Notes under the pieces: generated by a model
The model's input: only the letters and a program-made list of their open reading frames with translations
Databases searched by the model: none
What the model was told of the DNA's origin: nothing
Assembly (NCBI GenBank): GCA_977006965.1
Contig: OZ345371.1
Span: 2,418,001 to 2,482,000, forward strand
Direction: 5' to 3'
DNA from: Phymatolithon calcareum
Taxonomy: Eukaryota; Rhodophyta; Florideophyceae; Hapalidiales
Length of the DNA stretch: 64,000 nt
Position numbers and translations under genes: made by a program
Shown here: positions 62,604 to 64,000 of the stretch, in pieces
Layout of the letters: every line of letters begins with the position of its first letter
How positions within the stretch are numbered: position 1 is the stretch's first letter

Positions 62604-64000
62604 ATGAAGACCCCTCGAGGGCATGCCATAATCCTTTCCTTACTCCTCCTGCTCGCTTTCTTCGTCTCCACGTCTGCTGGTCAACCCTGTAGGCTTGATT
62701 CTGTTTGCTTCGCCATCGACCAGTCTGCCTCCGTCCCTGACACCGCCTCCTATAATTACATTCGCGAATACGTTGTCCGCACTGCTGATGTCATTCAAAC
62801 ACTCACAGCCCCCGCCAGAACATCATTCTCCGCCGCTGGATTTTCCAGTGACTCTGATGTAATCTCACGTGCAAGAAATAACACCAACCGTCCCGGGCGC
62901 TTTGCGCAATCAGTGCTCAACTCTGCATTAATTGATGGAGCTTCTCCAATATTTGATGGAATCGTCCTCTGCGACAACGCCCTTCTACTCGGACCCTCTG
63001 GCATCCGCGTTATTATTGTCGTCGCTGCAGGCACAGCGAACTTCCGACAGGACATTGTTGATGGACTCGCTGCGGAAAATATCGGCCTTGTTACACTCGG
63101 TGTCGGACCCCAAGCGGACGATGCACTTCTCCAGCAGATCGCTTCCAATCCAAGTTTGTTTATTGATGTTCCAACCTTCCAGGCACTATCGGGTATTACC
63201 GCGCCAATCACTAGAACTATTGACAATGCTTGCATGTCAGTTGGATTTGATCCGATGATCACGCCCTCCCCGTCTGCCTCTGCTTTTGCTACAGCGTCAG
63301 CTAGCACATCCTCTTCGGCGTCCATGTCGGTTTCGCCAAGCCCTTCCGCATCATCGTCCGCATCAAGCAGTGCCTCAGCGAGCATGACCGAGTCACCTTC
63401 GGCATCAACCACCGCATCGGCAAGCATGACGGCATCACCTTCATCTTCAGCCAGTGCATCACCGAGTATCAGCGCATCACCTTCAGCATCGAGTAGTGCA
63501 TCCGCCTCAATGACAGCTTCCCCATCTGCATCAAGCTCTGCCTCGTCCAGTGTCACAGCCTCTCCATCCGCATCAAGCAGTGCATCACCGAGCATCAGCG
63601 CCTCACCTTCCGCATCGAGTAGTGCATCCGCCTCAATGACAGCATCCCCATCCGCATCAAGCTCTGCTTCGTCAAGTGCAACAGCGTCGCCGTCCGCATC
63701 AAGCAGCGCATCCGTCTCGTTGACAGCATCCCCATCAGCATCAAGTAGTGCGTCACCGAGTATCAGCGTTTCACCTTCGGCATCGAGCAGCGCATCTGCG
63801 TCAATGACAGCATCCCCATCCGCATCAAGCTCTGCTTCGTCCAGTGTCACAGCGTCGCCGTCGGCATCAAGCAGTGCATCCGCCTCAATGACAGCATCCC
63901 CATCCGCATCGAGCTCTGCTTCGTCAAGTGCAACAGCTTCGCCGTCCGCATCAAGCAGCGCATCTGTCTCGATGACAGCCTCTCCATCCGCATCAAGCAG
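62604..64000 (+). CDS. Secreted vWA-domain protein with Ser/Ala/Pro repeat stalk (partial, runs off window)
   Basis: Open from the ATG at 62604 to the end of the window (465 codons), no stop. Signal peptide: LSLLLLLAFFVSTSAG, cleavage likely before QPC. Residues ~33-205 form a von Willebrand A domain: VCFAIDQSASV carries the DxSxS metal-site motif (Asp39, Ser41, Ser43), with GIVLCDNALL, GIRVIIVVAAGT and ENIGLVTLGVG as later strands. Cysteines at 29, 35 and near 208 could bracket it. From residue ~218 (63255) onward the protein is almost only Ser, Ala, Pro, Thr and Met in 14-residue repeats of the SPSASSSASASMTA type. Probably an extracellular matrix or cell-wall protein with a glycosylated stalk. 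Confidence 0.88.
   Translation, partial: MKTPRGHAIILSLLLLLAFFVSTSAGQPCRLDSVCFAIDQSASVPDTASYNYIREYVVRTADVIQTLTAPARTSFSAAGFSSDSDVISRARNNTNRPGRFAQSVLNSALIDGASPIFDGIVLCDNALLLGPSGIRVIIVVAAGTANFRQDIVDGLAAENIGLVTLGVGPQADDALLQQIASNPSLFIDVPTFQALSGITAPITRTIDNACMSVGFDPMITPSPSASAFATASASTSSSASMSVSPSPSASSSASSSASASMTESPSASTTASASMTASPSSSASASPSISASPSASSSASASMTASPSASSSASSSVTASPSASSSASPSISASPSASSSASASMTASPSASSSASSSATASPSASSSASVSLTASPSASSSASPSISVSPSASSSASASMTASPSASSSASSSVTASPSASSSASASMTASPSASSSASSSATASPSASSSASVSMTASPSASS
63340..64000 (+). repeat. 42-bp tandem repeat array coding for the Ser/Ala stalk
   Basis: Units of 42 bp of the form TC(C/A)CC(A/T)TC(C/G)GCATCAAGC, alternating variants ending ATGACAGC(A/T), GTCACAGCC, ATCAGCGCA and GCAACAGC(G/T). 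At least 15 units to the window edge. The opposite strand is open too (62795-63850) only because of the repeat composition. Confidence 0.85.

Noticed and set aside
62795-63850. 351-codon minus-strand ORF rich in Asp, Ala and Glu (repeated ALLDADG-type units)
   Set aside because: It is the antisense of the Ser/Ala repeat stalk of the vWA gene; the plus-strand reading has a signal peptide and a real domain.
63340-64000. Regular repeats that could suggest a CRISPR array
   Set aside because: Units are contiguous, coding and have no unique spacers; the sequence is eukaryotic.

Overview
The window reads as nuclear DNA of a eukaryote, most plausibly a red alga of the Chondrus/Gracilaria type. That is an inference from four things: long intron-poor ORFs for nuclear proteins (a CWC27-like spliceosomal cyclophilin, a NIP30-domain protein, BTB-BACK, SEL1-repeat, vWA), very few host genes per kb, LINE, Ty3/gypsy, DIRS-like and Crypton-like elements side by side, and no bacterial operon structure. 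About half of the 64 kb is mobile-element sequence, almost all of it broken.

Layout. 1-3785: LINE A (minus strand; cut by the window edge). 3786-19982: copy A of a ~10 kb segmental duplication, swollen by a 5.8 kb Ty3/gypsy insertion at 5011-10776. 19983-23018: single-copy spacer with a coiled-coil protein gene and a 3'-truncated amino-acid transporter. 23019-33271: copy B of the duplication in the same orientation. 33709-38320: a pile of LINE pieces, two inserted next to each other (F, D) and one nested in another (inside G). 38420-42832: gene-poor DNA with small repeats, a foldback element and a broken hypothetical gene. 42833-47250: a degenerate DIRS-like tyrosine-recombinase retrotransposon. 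48463-54450: further LINE copies (H, E, an RNase H-type LINE, and the long copy C). 54929-55648: a multi-pass membrane protein gene. 56504-59445: a palindrome-rich region carrying a Crypton-like tyrosine recombinase between 62-bp inverted repeats. 62604-64000: start of a secreted vWA protein with a long Ser/Ala/Pro repeat stalk that runs off the window.

Each duplicated block carried, in order, a CWC27-like cyclophilin gene (minus), a NIP30/FAM192A-domain gene (minus), a large SEL1-repeat membrane protein gene (plus) and a BTB-BACK pseudogene (plus). The two blocks have decayed in a complementary way: in copy A the cyclophilin gene is split by the Ty3/gypsy element and has extra indels while the NIP30 gene is open; in copy B the cyclophilin gene is open while the NIP30 gene has a one-base homopolymer frameshift. 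Both SEL1 genes remain open (1276 and 1249 aa) and differ in patches. Copy B also preserves the empty target site of the Ty3/gypsy insertion.

The strongest candidate for something unusual is 56504-59445: a tyrosine recombinase with recognisable catalytic residues, bounded by long inverted repeats and accompanied by perfect palindromes that share the word TGTCATCCCTAG. Terminal inverted repeats are not a textbook feature of Cryptons. All family calls are from reading motifs; no searches were run.
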